Assembly: GCA_031841125.1 (NCBI GenBank)
Contig: CM063107.1
Coordinates: forward strand, 46,327,497-46,391,496
Direction of reading: 5' to 3'
DNA: 64,000 bases
Origin: Acanthococcus lagerstroemiae
Taxonomy: Eukaryota > Arthropoda > Insecta > Hemiptera > Eriococcidae
The notes under the pieces: generated by a model
What the model saw: the letters and a program-made list of their open reading frames with translations, nothing else
The model's database searches: none
Told to the model about the DNA's origin: nothing
Made by a program: the position numbers and the translations under genes
Shown here: one piece after another, positions 36,101-46,930 of the stretch
Position numbering within the stretch: the stretch's first letter is position 1
Layout: each line of letters begins with the position of its first letter

Positions 36101-37955
36101 GGGGAAAAAAAAAATTTTTAAAAAAAATTTTATTTTTGAAGGAGTAGGGGGTTGGTTAAAATTTTTTGGGTTTTTTTCCCCCCCGGGTTTTACCCCCATT
36201 TTCAAAAACCCAATGGGAAAAAAAAAACTTTTTTTTTTTTTCCTTAAACGGGAAAAATTCCCCCAAAAAAAAAAAAAACCCCCCCCAAAAAAAAAAGGGT
36301 AAAAAAATTTTTTAAAATTTACTTTTTTTTTTTTTTTTTTCTTTTTTTTTTCTTTTTTTAAAATTTAAAAGGGGCCCAAAAGGGGGGGGGGTTTTAAGGG
36401 GAAAAAAGGGAGGAAAATTTTTTAAAAAATTTTTTTCTTTAAAGGGGGTGGTTTAGGGTTTTCTTTTTTTTTGGGGAATTTTTTTAAAAAAAAATTTTTC
36501 CGTTATTCAAAAAGGTTTTTGGGTTTAGGTTTTACTCCCAAAAAAATTTTTAAAAATAAACGGGATTTTTTCCCCAAAAAAAAATGTTTATTTTTTTTAA
36601 ACCCTAAAGGAAAAAAAATTTGGGGGTTTTAAAACCCCTTTTTGGGCAAAATTTTTTTCCCCCAAAAATTTTTTTTTAAAAAAAAACTTTGGGATTTTGT
36701 CCAGGGAATGCGGGGAATAAGGTAAGTGGGAAGGGTTGGGGGTTTTTTTTTTTTTTGGGGGAAAAAAAATTTTTAATGCCCTTTTTTTAAATTTTCCCCC
36801 CTTTTTTGGATCCCCCAAATTTACTGGAAAATTTATCCAAAAAATTTTAAAAAAAAATTTTGGGTTTTTTTAAGGGGAAATTTTAAAAATTTTTCCCCAA
36901 AATTTTTAAAAAAATTTTTTTTTTTTTTTTAAAAAGCCCCCCTTGGTTTGGGAAAAATTGAAAATTTTTATTTTTATTGGTTTTGGCCGCCCTTTGGTTT
37001 TTGGGGGGTTGGAAAAATCTTTAAAAAAATTTTTTTTGGGGGGAAAATTTTTTTTTTTTTATTTTATTTTTTTAAATCCCCTTCTTTTATTTTTTTTAAT
37101 TTTTCCCTTTTTTTTTTATCCCCCAAAAAAAAAAGAAACAGGGAATTTTTTGGGGGTGGTTTTTCTTTTTTTAATAAGGGGGAGAAAGGGAAAAAAAAAA
37201 ATTTTTTGGGGGAAAAAAAGGGGTTTGTTTTTTGGGTTTTTTTTTAAATTTTTTTTTTTTACCAAAAAAAAATAAAAAAAAGGGGAAAAGATTAACCCCG
37301 GGTGGGCAAAATTTTTTAAAAGGGGAAATTTTACCTCCAAAGTGCCTTTTAAATTTTCCCCAAAAAAAAAAGGGGGGTTTTTTTTTTTTTGGGAGAATTT
37401 TTTAAAAATTTGAAAAAATTTTTCATTTTTTTTTAAAAAAAAAAAAATTGGTTAAAAATTTTATTTAAAAAAAAAAATTTTTTTAAATTTTCTTTTTTTT
37501 TAAAAAAAATTTTTTCCTTTCCAAACTAAAGGGGAAAAAAAATTTGATTTAAAAAAAAAAGGGAAAAAAAAAGGGGGAAATTCCGCCGACAAAATTTTTT
37601 ACCCCTGAAAAAAATTTTTTTTAATTTTTTAAAAAATTTTTTTTAAAACCCAAAAATTTTTGGGAATTTTAAAAAAATTTTTCAATAAAACAAAAAGGAA
37701 AAAAAAAAATTTTGGGAACCCAAGTTATTTAGAAAAGGCAACTATATTTTTCTTAAAAAAATGGAAAATTTTTAAAAGAAAAAAAAAAAAACCCCCTGGG
37801 ACCACCCAAAAAAAGGGGTTTTTTTTGCCCAAATTTTGTTTTTTCCCCATTTTTGTTTTAATCTTTAAAGGTCCATTTAAAAATTTTTTTAAAAAAAAAA
37901 ATTTAAAAAAAAAATATTTTTAAAACCTAAAATTTTAAGAAAACCCACCAGCCAA
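27186..37955. other. Homopolymer-inflated, unreliable sequence block (~10.8 kb)
   Basis: Almost every run of identical bases here is 3-12 long, and the text alternates blocks such as aaaaatttttttt, ggggg and cccccc. This differs sharply from both flanks, which are normal. Patches such as 29.2-29.9, 31.6-33.6 and 37.7-37.9 kb look like ordinary DNA with stretched homopolymers. All open frames here are Phe/Lys/Gly/Pro-rich artefacts and none is called. The best explanation is unpolished or gap-filled long-read consensus. Both edges fall in RTE-like LINE sequence on the minus strand, so the true content may be more LINE DNA. Confidence 0.9.
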
Positions 37956-38347
37956 AATTCAAAAATCGGTCGACCTTGTCCATCCTTCCAGTTTTAAACT
38001 TGCCTTGTTTTCTGGTTCTCTGTCTCGAGGAACTGAGTGTTGTTTAGTAAGCCCATCTATTTGAGGAAATCTGGCTACGTGACGCGCCCAGTCTCATTTT
38101 AAATTTCTGATCATCTGTATAGACAATTCCTTACACCTGGCATTTCATTTTTGATTGCTTGTATGCTAATGCGATCTTTGATTTTTTTATGCCGAGAAAA
38201 ACCGCATCATGGAATTTTGGGTAGATTCTATTTCTTATTCTTGTGTTAATTCAGATGCGGGGGCCCAAGTGGGAGAGCCATACGTAAGGACTGGAACTAT
38301 GTATATGCTGGAAATTTAACTTTTTGTGCGCTTTTAAAGTTACCCTT
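37956..38347 (-). pseudogene. RTE-like LINE, distal part (continues from 40480-40033)
   Basis: The minus strand from 38347 reads KGNFKSAQKVK, then in broken frames SLRMALPLGP (equivalent to the LTYGxQTW segment), a region matching the GHxAR segment, and NWKDGQG-like C-terminal residues. Compared with the LINE at 24.9-27.2 kb it resumes exactly where the fragment at 40033-40480 stops. The Gypsy remnant between them is therefore an insertion into one LINE. Its 3' end is lost in the homopolymer-inflated block. Confidence 0.8.
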
Positions 38348-40032
38348 TGTAGCGGCCGCCGTTCTCTTTTGTTGTGACATATAAACACACCCTTTGAGAG
38401 CGAGCGACATTAACGCGCGGTCGTTTCCACCCTTGCGACAACCAGTTGAGTACGAGTCAGAGTTCGGAAATACACGCTCTTTTCCCGCATCTTGCGCGTC
38501 TCTTTTTTCGGAAATATGCACGATGGGACACGTACAAGTACTTGTACGAACTTTTACAATTCCTTTCCGTTTTTGGTTTTTTACGAATTTATTCTAAGTG
38601 TAAACGATGGCGGATGGACTTGCGAGTTTAAAACCATCAAAATTTGAATACCATTGTCCAAACTACCGGCTGAATCATAGAGTCAGTTCACATGTCAAGT
38701 TCCTGGGGGTTGGCCGCAGTCTCCAGAACTCCAGATCCTCCATGCAATGACGTAGTCATCGCCGCCCTGACCAAGTGAATTGCTGACCTCAAATTAGCTG
38801 TACAAGGTTTAATCACCAACAACCACTATTGCAGATCTAGGTCCGGGACCAAAACCTATAGCTCCAATAATCATCGATCAAAGGATTCCAATACAACCCG
38901 AGATTCGGTCTGCTGGTACCACCGTAAATTTAAGGACAACGCCACACGCTGCATTACCCCCTGTTCCTACAAAAAACCGTCGGAAAACCAGTAACAGCAT
39001 TGCTAAAGGCGACAAGCGATGCACCACAGCCCAAGAAAACGCGTCGCCTCTTCATTTGGGACAAATGTTCCTGATATTCCTTTCTCATTGATTCTGGCTC
39101 CAATATCTCTGCGATCCCATCTTCATTTGCTAGCAAACGACAACCTGAAAAATTAGCTCTTTCTGCTGCCAATGCTACAAAAATCAAGACGTATGGCGAG
39201 AAATTGATTTCTTTAAATTTAAGTTTACATCTGGACTTAAGTTTCTGGACTATTTCAATCTTCTTGTCAACCTTCCTAGAAAATGATTAATCAACGTTCT
39301 TAAAACCCTTGAAAAAATTGAACCTGTTGACCCCACTCTCCTTAAATTATCTGCCATGTGCCCAGATTCTGAAAAAAATTCCGAATGTTACTCGTCCTTT
39401 TAACCTCATGGAGACACCCATTAAGCATCAAGTTGTCCATAAGATCAATACTACCAGTGCTCCCATCAGTGCAAAAGCCTGTTGTTTGCCCCCTACAAAA
39501 CTCAAAAATGCCAAAAAAGAGTTTCAGTGTATACTCGACCTTGGCATTTGTCGACCTTCCAAAAGCCCATGGAGCAGCCCCCTCCATTTATTACCAATAA
39601 ACATGAAGGTAGCTGGCAACTTGTTGGCAATTATTGCCGCCTCAATGCTGTCAAGATTCCTAATTGCTACCCAATCCCCAATCTGCAAGATTTTAATACC
39701 GAATTATCCGGGGGGGGGGGGAATCTTCAGCAAACTGGACGCGTTATTCGGGCTTATCACCATATTCCTGTCAACCCTGAGGATATTCCAAAAACTGTTA
39801 TCATTATGCCTTTTGGCCTGTTCGAATTCCTCCAAATGTCAGTTGGTCTTTGTAACGCAGCCCAAACCTTTCAGCGTTTTATGCACGACATTCTCTGTGA
39901 ACTTCCTTTCTGCTTCATGTATCTTGACAATATACGCATTGCTTCTTCCTCCCTCGAGGAACATCGTACACACGTCGCATTAGTTCTTCAAAAAGTGAAT
40001 GATGTCGGCATTACAATAAATCCATCTAAATA
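38348..40032 (+). pseudogene. Ty3/Gypsy-type retrotransposon remnant (gag end, protease, RT)
   Basis: The left edge starts TGTAGCGGCC directly after ACCCTT in the host LINE; ACCTT follows the right edge at 40033-40037, so a ~5-bp target duplication is likely. Bases 38348-38606 may be a 5' LTR and leader; they contain the perfect palindrome CGTACAAGTACTTGTACG (38531-38548), but no second LTR exists here. A gag start may be ATG at 38607. A nucleocapsid-like CWYHRKF...CITPCSY lies near 38910-38985, a degenerate protease near 39060-39280, and reverse transcriptase at 39309-40030 (LGICRPSKSPWSSPLHLLP, IPKTVIIMPFGLFEFLQM, NAAQTFQRFM, YLDN where YxDD is expected). Several frames and a G12 run at 39709 break it. 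RNase H, integrase and the 3' LTR are absent. Confidence 0.85.
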
Positions 40033-40480
40033 ACCTTCAAAAATTTTTTCAAAGGCCAAAATGATTCTTCTGTTTCTTTCTTTATCCGTTTTATTTTCCA
40101 GAGCATACAGCTATAACCCAATAAACTATTTCTGAGACTGTATCTAGCTCCCTATTTCCAACTATAATTTTTAAGGGTTTTGTGGATGTTGATAAAATTT
40201 TTAATTTCTCAAAATTGATTGTCAGAACTACCTTTGCTCCACTTTTATTAAGTTCCTGTTTCATTTCCTTCAGCTCACCCCTTGGTTCTGATATTAGCGC
40301 AATATTATCAGCGAATCTCAATTTGAAATTTTATTACTATTTATATTCACATCTCTGTCTTCCCAACTCAACTCTCTGAAGAGCTTTTCCAGAGCTGTGT
40401 TGAAGTGGATGTGAGATAAAGGATCTCCTTGGCGCACTCGCTTGCTTATTTCAAAATACTCCCCAGTTATGTGTGTGATG
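40033..40480 (-). pseudogene. RTE-like LINE, reverse-transcriptase palm (proximal part)
   Basis: The minus strand from about 40480 reads TGEYFEISKRVRQGDPLS, then ALEKLF, then LRFADNIALISEPRGELKEM (a FADD-type catalytic motif with Asn in second place) and IVGNRELDTVSEIVY. In a shifted frame it continues KETEESFWPLKKFLK up to the Gypsy junction at 40033. The continuation is at 38347-37956. It is antisense to the ADAMTSL gene and dead through frameshifts and insertion. Confidence 0.88.
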
Positions 40481-40499
40481 ATTCAATTTTCTAGCCTGG

Positions 40500-40665
40500 G
40501 CTATTTTTGTTAATTGTCTACATTTTGACCTATTCCCATTTTCCAGCAAGATGAGAAGAGGTCTAAGACAGCCCTAACAGCCTCTCTGACATCCAACGTC
40601 TGTGAAGTAATGCTCAAAAAGGGCGGATTCCACGGCTCGGGTTGAAAATAAAGTTAGAAAAGAGA
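40500..40665 (+). mobile_element. tRNA-derived SINE, copy 2 (5'-truncated)
   Basis: The plus strand from about 40526 (ACCTATTCCCATTTTCCAGC) through GATGAGAAGAGGTC, ACAGCCCTAACAGCCTC, GACGTT-like sequence, GGCGGATTCCACGGCTCGGG and TTGAAAATAAA matches the body and tail of the minus-strand SINE at 14455-14692 at most positions. The A/B-box head is missing or unrecognisable. It abuts the LINE fragment ending near 40480. Confidence 0.7.
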
Positions 40666-40689
40666 TGTATTTCCTCGCCCCACCCACCC

Positions 40690-41095
40690 TGATAGACTTG
40701 AAACGTATGCTATTCGTTTGTGCTGGTTTGTGCTGAAAACCCTGTCGCTTGTGCTGCCTCCTTCCTGGTATATCTGGGAAAACTTTCCGGGGCTGTAGAA
40801 ATGGAAGCAATCCCAATTTCATCTAGAGGATCAAAAATTGTGTCAATTGTTTGTGATACGTTTCTGCTGGTTTGCGCTGAAAACCTCATTGTTTGTACTG
40901 CCCAACTTCCTGTGATATTCTGGGAAACTTATGGGGGACTGTAGAAATGGGAGCCCCTCCACCAGGCTGATGGCGTTACAAGTAGTGACATTCGTTTGTG
41001 CTATGTTTGTGACGGTTTGTGCTGAAACTCCCGTCGTTTGTGCTCCTCCCCCTCCTGAGATATTGAGGATAACTTGTGGGGCCCTGATGTGCCAA
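40690..41095. repeat. Three tandem copies of a ~145-bp unit
   Basis: TTTGTGCTGAAAACCCTGTC-type phrases begin at 40727, 40871 and 41016, spaced 144 and 145 bp. Each is followed by a YTTGTRCTGCCC-like phrase, a CCTGRTATTCTGGG-like phrase and GGGGxCTGTAGAAATGGGAG. Copies are diverged. Frames through them (VCAEN...VCA) are open by repetition and I do not call a protein. Confidence 0.8.
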
Positions 41096-42552
41096 AATTC
41101 GCCGGCTACCCGTGGTAAAGTTACCCCAAGGTGTCTACAAGAATGGAAAAATATAAATTCCTGACTTTTTCCAAACTTATTTTCTCTCTTCTTTAAACCT
41201 TTACTGAATAGACAGTAAGTATACATTTAATTCATGTTTATACTACTGGACGCTATGGTTAAATGAACTGACATTTGAAGTTGATTTTTGGGTGAAAGCA
41301 TTAAGAAGAAGGTGTTCACTGATATACATATAGAGTGCTGAAGTAAAATTAAACGACAAAAAAATTTCCCGTGGAAATCCTGCCTGATTTAGAGGCTGGT
41401 GGGGTTCCAAAAGTTTCTTAATTTCATTTCGATCTGTTTCAAAAAAGAAAAAAATTAATCGGGGGGGGGGGGTAGGCTAATAGGCCATGGTTTGCCAGTT
41501 CTACTTAAAATCATGTAGGCGTGGCTGCACAGAGAATGAAACTCTGATTGTGCGTACTTAATAGACACGGTAAACGTCCTTTCAAGAATCTCGCAAAACC
41601 AACACCTCTCTTGATTCATCACTGAAAAATTTCAGCTCTAACGATGTCCGTATTTAAATAATTAATTCGTCGCCTTGTAATATGATACGTTCGCGGTAAA
41701 TAGGCTATTATATATTACCTACGTTTTATTTACCACAACGTTTATCTAATGGGTTCAAGATTTATGTGCAAACTCTCGAGGCAGTTTGGGATGAGAGCAT
41801 GAGCGGAAAGTCAAAAACTGGCCACAGTTGCTTGGCATGTGAGTTACTAAGGCTGATTTTTTTTTTCGTTCTTTATTACACTCGGTTACCAGTGCGGCGA
41901 ATAGATACATGAACGAAAAATAAATTATTGCAGGTAATTCGGTAGTTGAAGTGACCGCGAATAAGATATTATGACTTTCATGTAATAACGAGATGAGAGT
42001 AGGTATACGTCTACATTCGCACGATATAAGTTCCTCGAAATCGATAAATCAAACTTTCGTGTCGGTTCTTAAAACGAGTTCTGCTATTGAGTAAATAGGT
42101 GAGATGCTTTGAAACCGATATTTGTACCTAATTTTCGTACTCTTTTGGTAGATAATTTATAAATATTTTTTGCTCTTCTCTACTGACCAAAACTGGATAG
42201 AACTTTAGAAAGATGAAGTGAACATAATTTAATATAAGAAATCAGACGGGGTGCGGTACAATTTAACGGTTTGCTTTTGTTTCATATTGGAGAAATATAG
42301 AACAACTGTAACATTAAAAGGTCCCCAAGTTTCGATGGGATCTATCTCGAAGGATACGCGTAATAGTACAGTAGTAAAAACATACATGTGTTTTTTCGTT
42401 TTTAAGGTTTTTCGTTTTTAAGAAAGTTTCTTCACTCCCAAGAAGGGGCTGGCCAATTCCACTAACCTAATAATTTCAAATGGAAACATTACGGAAAGGT
42501 ATTAAATATGTAAGAGTCACTGATTTCAAGAGTTTGATCAGATTGTCATCAA
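41096..42552. other. Unassigned intronic stretch
   Basis: No gene motif. A G12 run lies at about 41461-41472. Nothing else recognised. Confidence 0.5.
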
Positions 42553-42930
42553 CAGAGACGAAATTGGACTTTCAGTTTGTGGGGGGGTGGGGGGGGGGGT
42601 GAAGGAAAACTTGGCCGACAAATATTTTCTTTTAACTAAAAATTTGCCGACAAAATTTTCTAATAGAACATTTGCTATCGGAAGATAAGTCTTTTGTTTT
42701 GAAATTTTAGACAGAGGCGAAACTATGGACTTTCAGATGGGAGGAGAGCGAAGGAAAATTTGCCGCCAATATTTTCTTTCAACTAAAAATTTGCCGACAA
42801 AATTTTCTGCTATCGGATTCAGCTTGTGACATTGAAAGATAAGTCTTTTGCTTTCAATTTTTAAATTTTAATAAAAAGATCAACTTTCTCAGATTTCAGG
42901 CTCTAGGTTAAACAGAGAGTCTTGTAACAA
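42553..42930. repeat. Tandem pair of family-B ends plus family-C segment
   Basis: CAGAGACGAAATTGGACTTT at 42553 and CAGAGGCGAAACTATGGACT at 42712 start two direct copies of a ~160-bp unit. Both continue through AATTTGCCGACAAAATTTTC and GCTATCGG into AAGATAAGTCTTTTG. The second copy runs on into GGCTCTAGGTTAAACAGAGA, which is found inverted at 47.44-47.55 kb. Confidence 0.75.
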
Positions 42931-42974
42931 CAGATTTCTGGCTGCTCAATGCGGTGGCGCGCTGTAGTCGTTTA

Positions 42975-43548
42975 CAAATGATTGAATGAGTGAGTGATTG
43001 AGTAACTGTATGAATAACTGAATAAGTAAGCGAGTGACTGAGTGAATCACTAAATAAGTAAGCAAATGACTGAGTGAGTGAATCACTGACTCATTGGGTC
43101 AGTGACAGAGTGAGGGAGTGGATGAATAACTGAATTAGATTAGAGAATGAATGAATGACTGAGTCAGTGAGTGAATAACTGAAGCACTGAGTGAGTGACT
43201 GGGTAACTAATGAGTAAGCGAGCTGAGTAACTGGGTAAGTGATTGAGTAACTATGTGGAATAACTGAATAAGTAAGCAAGTAACTGAGTGAATCACTGAG
43301 TCATTGAGTAAGTGATTGATTGAGTGAGTGAGTAAATCACTGACTCATTAAATGAGTGACGGAGTAACTGAGTGAATAACTCAATAAATAAGCGAGTAAT
43401 TGAGTGAATCACTAATAAGTAAGTGAATGACTGAATGAATGAGTGAATTACTGACTCAGCGAGTGACGGAGTGATGAAGTGAATGAATGACTGAGTATGT
43501 GAGTGTATCACTAAATAAGTAAGTTAGTGAATGAGTGAATCACTGACT
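42975..43548. repeat. Degenerate TGAG/TGAA tetramer-based minisatellite (~570 bp)
   Basis: The stretch consists of GAGTGA, GAATGA, GAGTAACTGA, AATCACTGA and AATAAGTAAG words in irregular succession, with GAGTGAATCACTGA the commonest longer phrase. Minus-strand frames are Ser/Thr/His/Gln-rich repetition, not genes. It sits inside a break of a longer repeat whose two halves are contiguous near 47.4 kb. Confidence 0.85.
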
Positions 43549-43799
43549 TAGAAGTCGCTATATAATATGCAGTTTTTCCAGTTTCACCTAACAGATTCAC
43601 AAGAGGAGAAAATGGACGCGTTTCAGTTACAGGCATTATGAAAACAAAAGCGTTTATCGAAAAAATGATCAGGACAAAATTTATAGTACCTACATAAAAT
43701 TTTCCATCCATTGAGACCATTTTCATTTCAATCTGATGAATTTTTCTGAAATATGTAAGGTTTCAGTAGTTCCTTTTTTCACGTTCCTAAAATTATAGA

Positions 43800-44256
43800 G
43801 GGCGGCTCTTTCATGCTGGCAGTCCGAATAGTCACCGAAATTGGAAATTCAACTTTTGTTACCGACTTTCAGATTTTTGAAATGTTTTCCACATTTCAGC
43901 TTTGTTTCAACCTTTCAAATAACGTTCGATACTCAGCTTGAAACCTTCTGACTGACTAGTCTCTAACAGAAGTCCAGGGTACTCAATTTTCAGAAACGAA
44001 ATTTGACTTTCAGTTTGGAAAGGTGGAGAAGAAAAATTTGCCGACAAATATTTTTTGAAAACTAAAAAGTCGCCGACAAAATGTTTAAAAAATTAAAAAA
44101 TTGCTAAATTTTTAATTGAAAAAGAAAATAAACAAACAAACAAACATGCTTAAAAAATGAAAATTCAAATGAATAGTTTCAAAAATTGCCAACTGACAAA
44201 TTATTGGGGGGAGGGGTGTTTCAACCCCCCACGCGCCCACACAGTTTTGCCCCCTG
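43800..44256 (-). mobile_element. Family-C segment with MITE B1
   Basis: B1 occupies 43991-44256 in reverse orientation, starting CAGAAACGAAATTTGAC and ending AGTTTTGCCCCCTG. Its left flank (ACTTTCAGATTTTTGAAATG, CCACATTTCAGCTTTGTTTC, CTGACTGACTAGTCTC) is also found, inverted, next to B2 at 47250-47400. Repeat C therefore includes B plus ~300 bp. No target duplication is seen. Confidence 0.7.
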
Positions 44257-44396
44257 ATTGTCAAGCTTGACGAGTAAGGGCGATACATTCCCGCCAGAAA
44301 TATTTCGACTATCAATCAGAAAATTTGGCAGTCAACCCAATGTGCAAAAACCCGCCAGTTACCCACGGAAAAGTTACTCTTTTGTAACCCTTCGAT

Positions 44397-44674
44397 CATA
44401 GGTGCCGACTTATGGGAAATATTGGGGGATGGGCAGAATCAGTCGGAGCGCCGTTTTTTCTTTGATTGTTTTATTGAGACGGGTCTGATATTTCGGTATT
44501 ATCAATTTTATTCTTATTCGTTTTTTGTTTTTGTTTTTTTTAATTTAAATTTAAATTTAAACATTGATGGTAGAATTTGTTGTACTTTTTCCACTTTTGA
44601 GTTGAAAATATTGAGGGGGCATCGCCCCTCCAAAGTTTTCATTGGGGGGGGGGCAAGCCAAGTCGGCGCCTATG
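44397..44674. mobile_element. MITE D (278 bp), CATAGGTGCCGACTT ends
   Basis: The ends CATAGGTGCCGACTT and AAGTCGGCGCCTATG are 15-bp inverted repeats with one mismatch, each followed inward by G-rich sequence or a G10 run. The flanking 8-mers CCTTCGAT and TCTTCAAT agree at six positions, a weak target duplication. Open frames inside are incidental. Confidence 0.7.
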
Positions 44675-44685
44675 TCTTCAATCAC

Positions 44686-44850
44686 CCGGGTAACTGAAGG
44701 GTTTCCAGGGGTAACTGACGGGTAACTGCAGGGCTACATGGGTAACTAGAGGGTTACTAATTACCCACCATGTAAACAGAGCATTCCGATTGGCTGTTTC
44801 ATGAACTGTTATTCAGCCGATTAGAACGCTCCGTTTAATGGTGGGTAACT
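44686..44850. repeat. GGGTAACT repeats and a 36-bp-arm hairpin
   Basis: Four GGGTAACT words occur between 44689 and 44755. At 44760-44849 an imperfect inverted repeat pairs TTACCCACCATGTAAACAGA with its complement ending ATGGTGGGTAA, and ends at TTGGCTG/CAGCCGA, leaving a ~17-nt loop. About 30 of 36 arm positions pair. It may be a degraded palindromic element. Confidence 0.65.
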
Positions 44851-46922
44851 GGTAATAACAATAAAATTGTTGAAAGCATCAAAGTTATTGTTTCCATGTA
44901 TCTTTTTTGTGGGGAGGGGAGCAGAGGGCCTCCAAGTTTGAATTTTCAGCATGTATCGGTAAGGTACATATAGGACAACAGTTTAGATTTTTTGCCGACA
45001 GGAAACGTCATACACAGACGAGATAGGCCGGTTGTCCATATTGAGAACCGGTTTATATTAGGCTCCTTTACTTTAGACATAAGTTCGCAGTCGAATTTTT
45101 GGGAGGTTCTTGAAAATGAGGTATAAAGTACATGAGTCTAAGAAATTTGGTTCATCTAAAAAATGTTGATTTAGAAAAAAACATTAAGTTTGATTTATTT
45201 GATTTACAGTGCTGATTTTAAAAATGGACAACAAATTTCTTTTTCATTATCATTTTCTCATAACAAGACTGGTAAAATTGCATAAACTTCAGTTTTGGTC
45301 TTTTTTTCTTTTATCATCAAATAGGTATAGTCTTCAATAAAGCAGTAGAAGTGTTTTAAGATCTATTTTGATATCAAATTTATTCTTAAAATTTGAATTA
45401 TGATTTTCGTTTCTTTTGGGAAAATTATGATCTGTAACCGCTCATCTCTGGTTGAGTACTACAAACCATTATTGGGAGGGCCAAGGACTCTGCACACATG
45501 GTAGACTTCAACACAGGAACAGTAGTGTTTGCTCAATAGGTACCTTAAGTTGATCATATGTCAAACATTCTTAAAGTAAGAGACACCCTATTGAGTAATT
45601 TATCATTTTCACACAAAAAAAAAAAAAAAGTTTTATACCTAGTTCGTGGCGGATAGTTCAGCTAGTATATGTATTTCATATTTGAGTAAGAATCTCGTGT
45701 TTTTCTCCAGAAAAGGGGCCTTGTCCCATCTGGAAGAAAATCTGGTGCTCCCATATTTACATTCGACAGTTGAAAGCTGTGCCTCTCTTGGATCGCTCTG
45801 CAATACGAGAGTACTGACTACTTGGTATTCCGTTACACGCTTCATTAAAGTAAACATAGAGCCGAGTTTACAAGCGATTTCCGATCATAAAGTGGCCGCC
45901 CGTCCTTCGACGAATTTTCAATTTGAATCTATTTCTCGAAAGCGAACTACATATTATAGAACGCTAACTTACAATTTTCGATTTTTTTATTATTTAATTT
46001 TCTGCTTCACACTGCTAGCCGGCGATGACTTTCAGTCAGTTCGAACGGACATTTAGCCTAGGGTACCGACACACATCGACACCCTGGATGCCGACAACGA
46101 AATACAAAGTAATTTCTCGTTAAGAAGTGAATAAATTTCAATCAAAGACCCGAAAATGTTCGAACTGATGAATATACGAACGATAAATAGGTATAAGTAC
46201 CTATACCCGATAATATCCACTTCCTAATTTAGTATTGTTGATCAAATTCGTGGGTAATACAATGATGTATTGTCTGCGGTAGTTGAGCGTTTAGCGCATA
46301 ACATAATGTGCTTTTTAAGTATATGCGCTAACGCTTAATTTATGATTGTAATAATGTGAAATGAAGCGTTTCTGGACAGTAAACAAAACGTTTTATTTTT
46401 ATTCACGCCTGAATAATTTTATCGGTTCTACCTCGTGAGATGGATACATGAGAATGTGTGGGAGTGTGAAAGGGTTCGTTGGGAATACGATGGATGTGTA
46501 TTTATCAATCCATCATGCCTACTGCGTGTATTACGTGCAGCTTGTACACGAAATATACTTTTAGGTGAACTTCAGTAAGATAGAAACAATGTGTATGTCC
46601 TTTGGCGAAAGTATATCCGTAAATGTATCGTCAAGTATCAAAAGCGGATCACCGACTGACTGAAGACTTTTTTTTTCTTTTGCTTATCAATTTTTAGGGA
46701 GAATGTAAGAAGGTAAAAGAAAAGTGGATTCATTGAAATTGACGCTATTACTTCAAAAAGGGCATATACGAAGAAAGTTACTTTCTTGAAAACAAAGGTT
46801 GATGTTTGTACACGGTGGGGGTGACCTTAGATGAAAGCTCACAGTGGCAGTTCTCCTCTATTTTTTTGTGTGTGTTGAGAATCAGGTTTGCAGATAGCGA
46901 AAATAATAATACTGTAACTGAG
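44851..46922. other. Unassigned intronic stretch
   Basis: A 136-codon plus-strand frame at 45646-46056 overlaps a minus frame and shows no motif. An A16 run lies near 45615. No element ends recognised. Confidence 0.45.
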
Positions 46923-46930
46923 AAACGCAC

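Noticed and set aside
27312..37923. Many open frames of 60-160 codons
   Set aside because: They are Phe/Lys/Gly/Pro-rich products of homopolymer runs in unreliable sequence, often open on both strands.
43091..43511. Ser/Thr/His-rich minus-strand frames
   Set aside because: Open only because the TGAG-type minisatellite lacks stops in that frame.
44689..44755. Interstitial telomere repeat
   Set aside because: GGGTAACT is not in uninterrupted tandem and is not an arthropod telomere unit such as TTAGG.
45646..46056. Possible 136-codon gene
   Set aside because: No motif, an overlapping open frame on the other strand, and no splice or repeat context supporting it.
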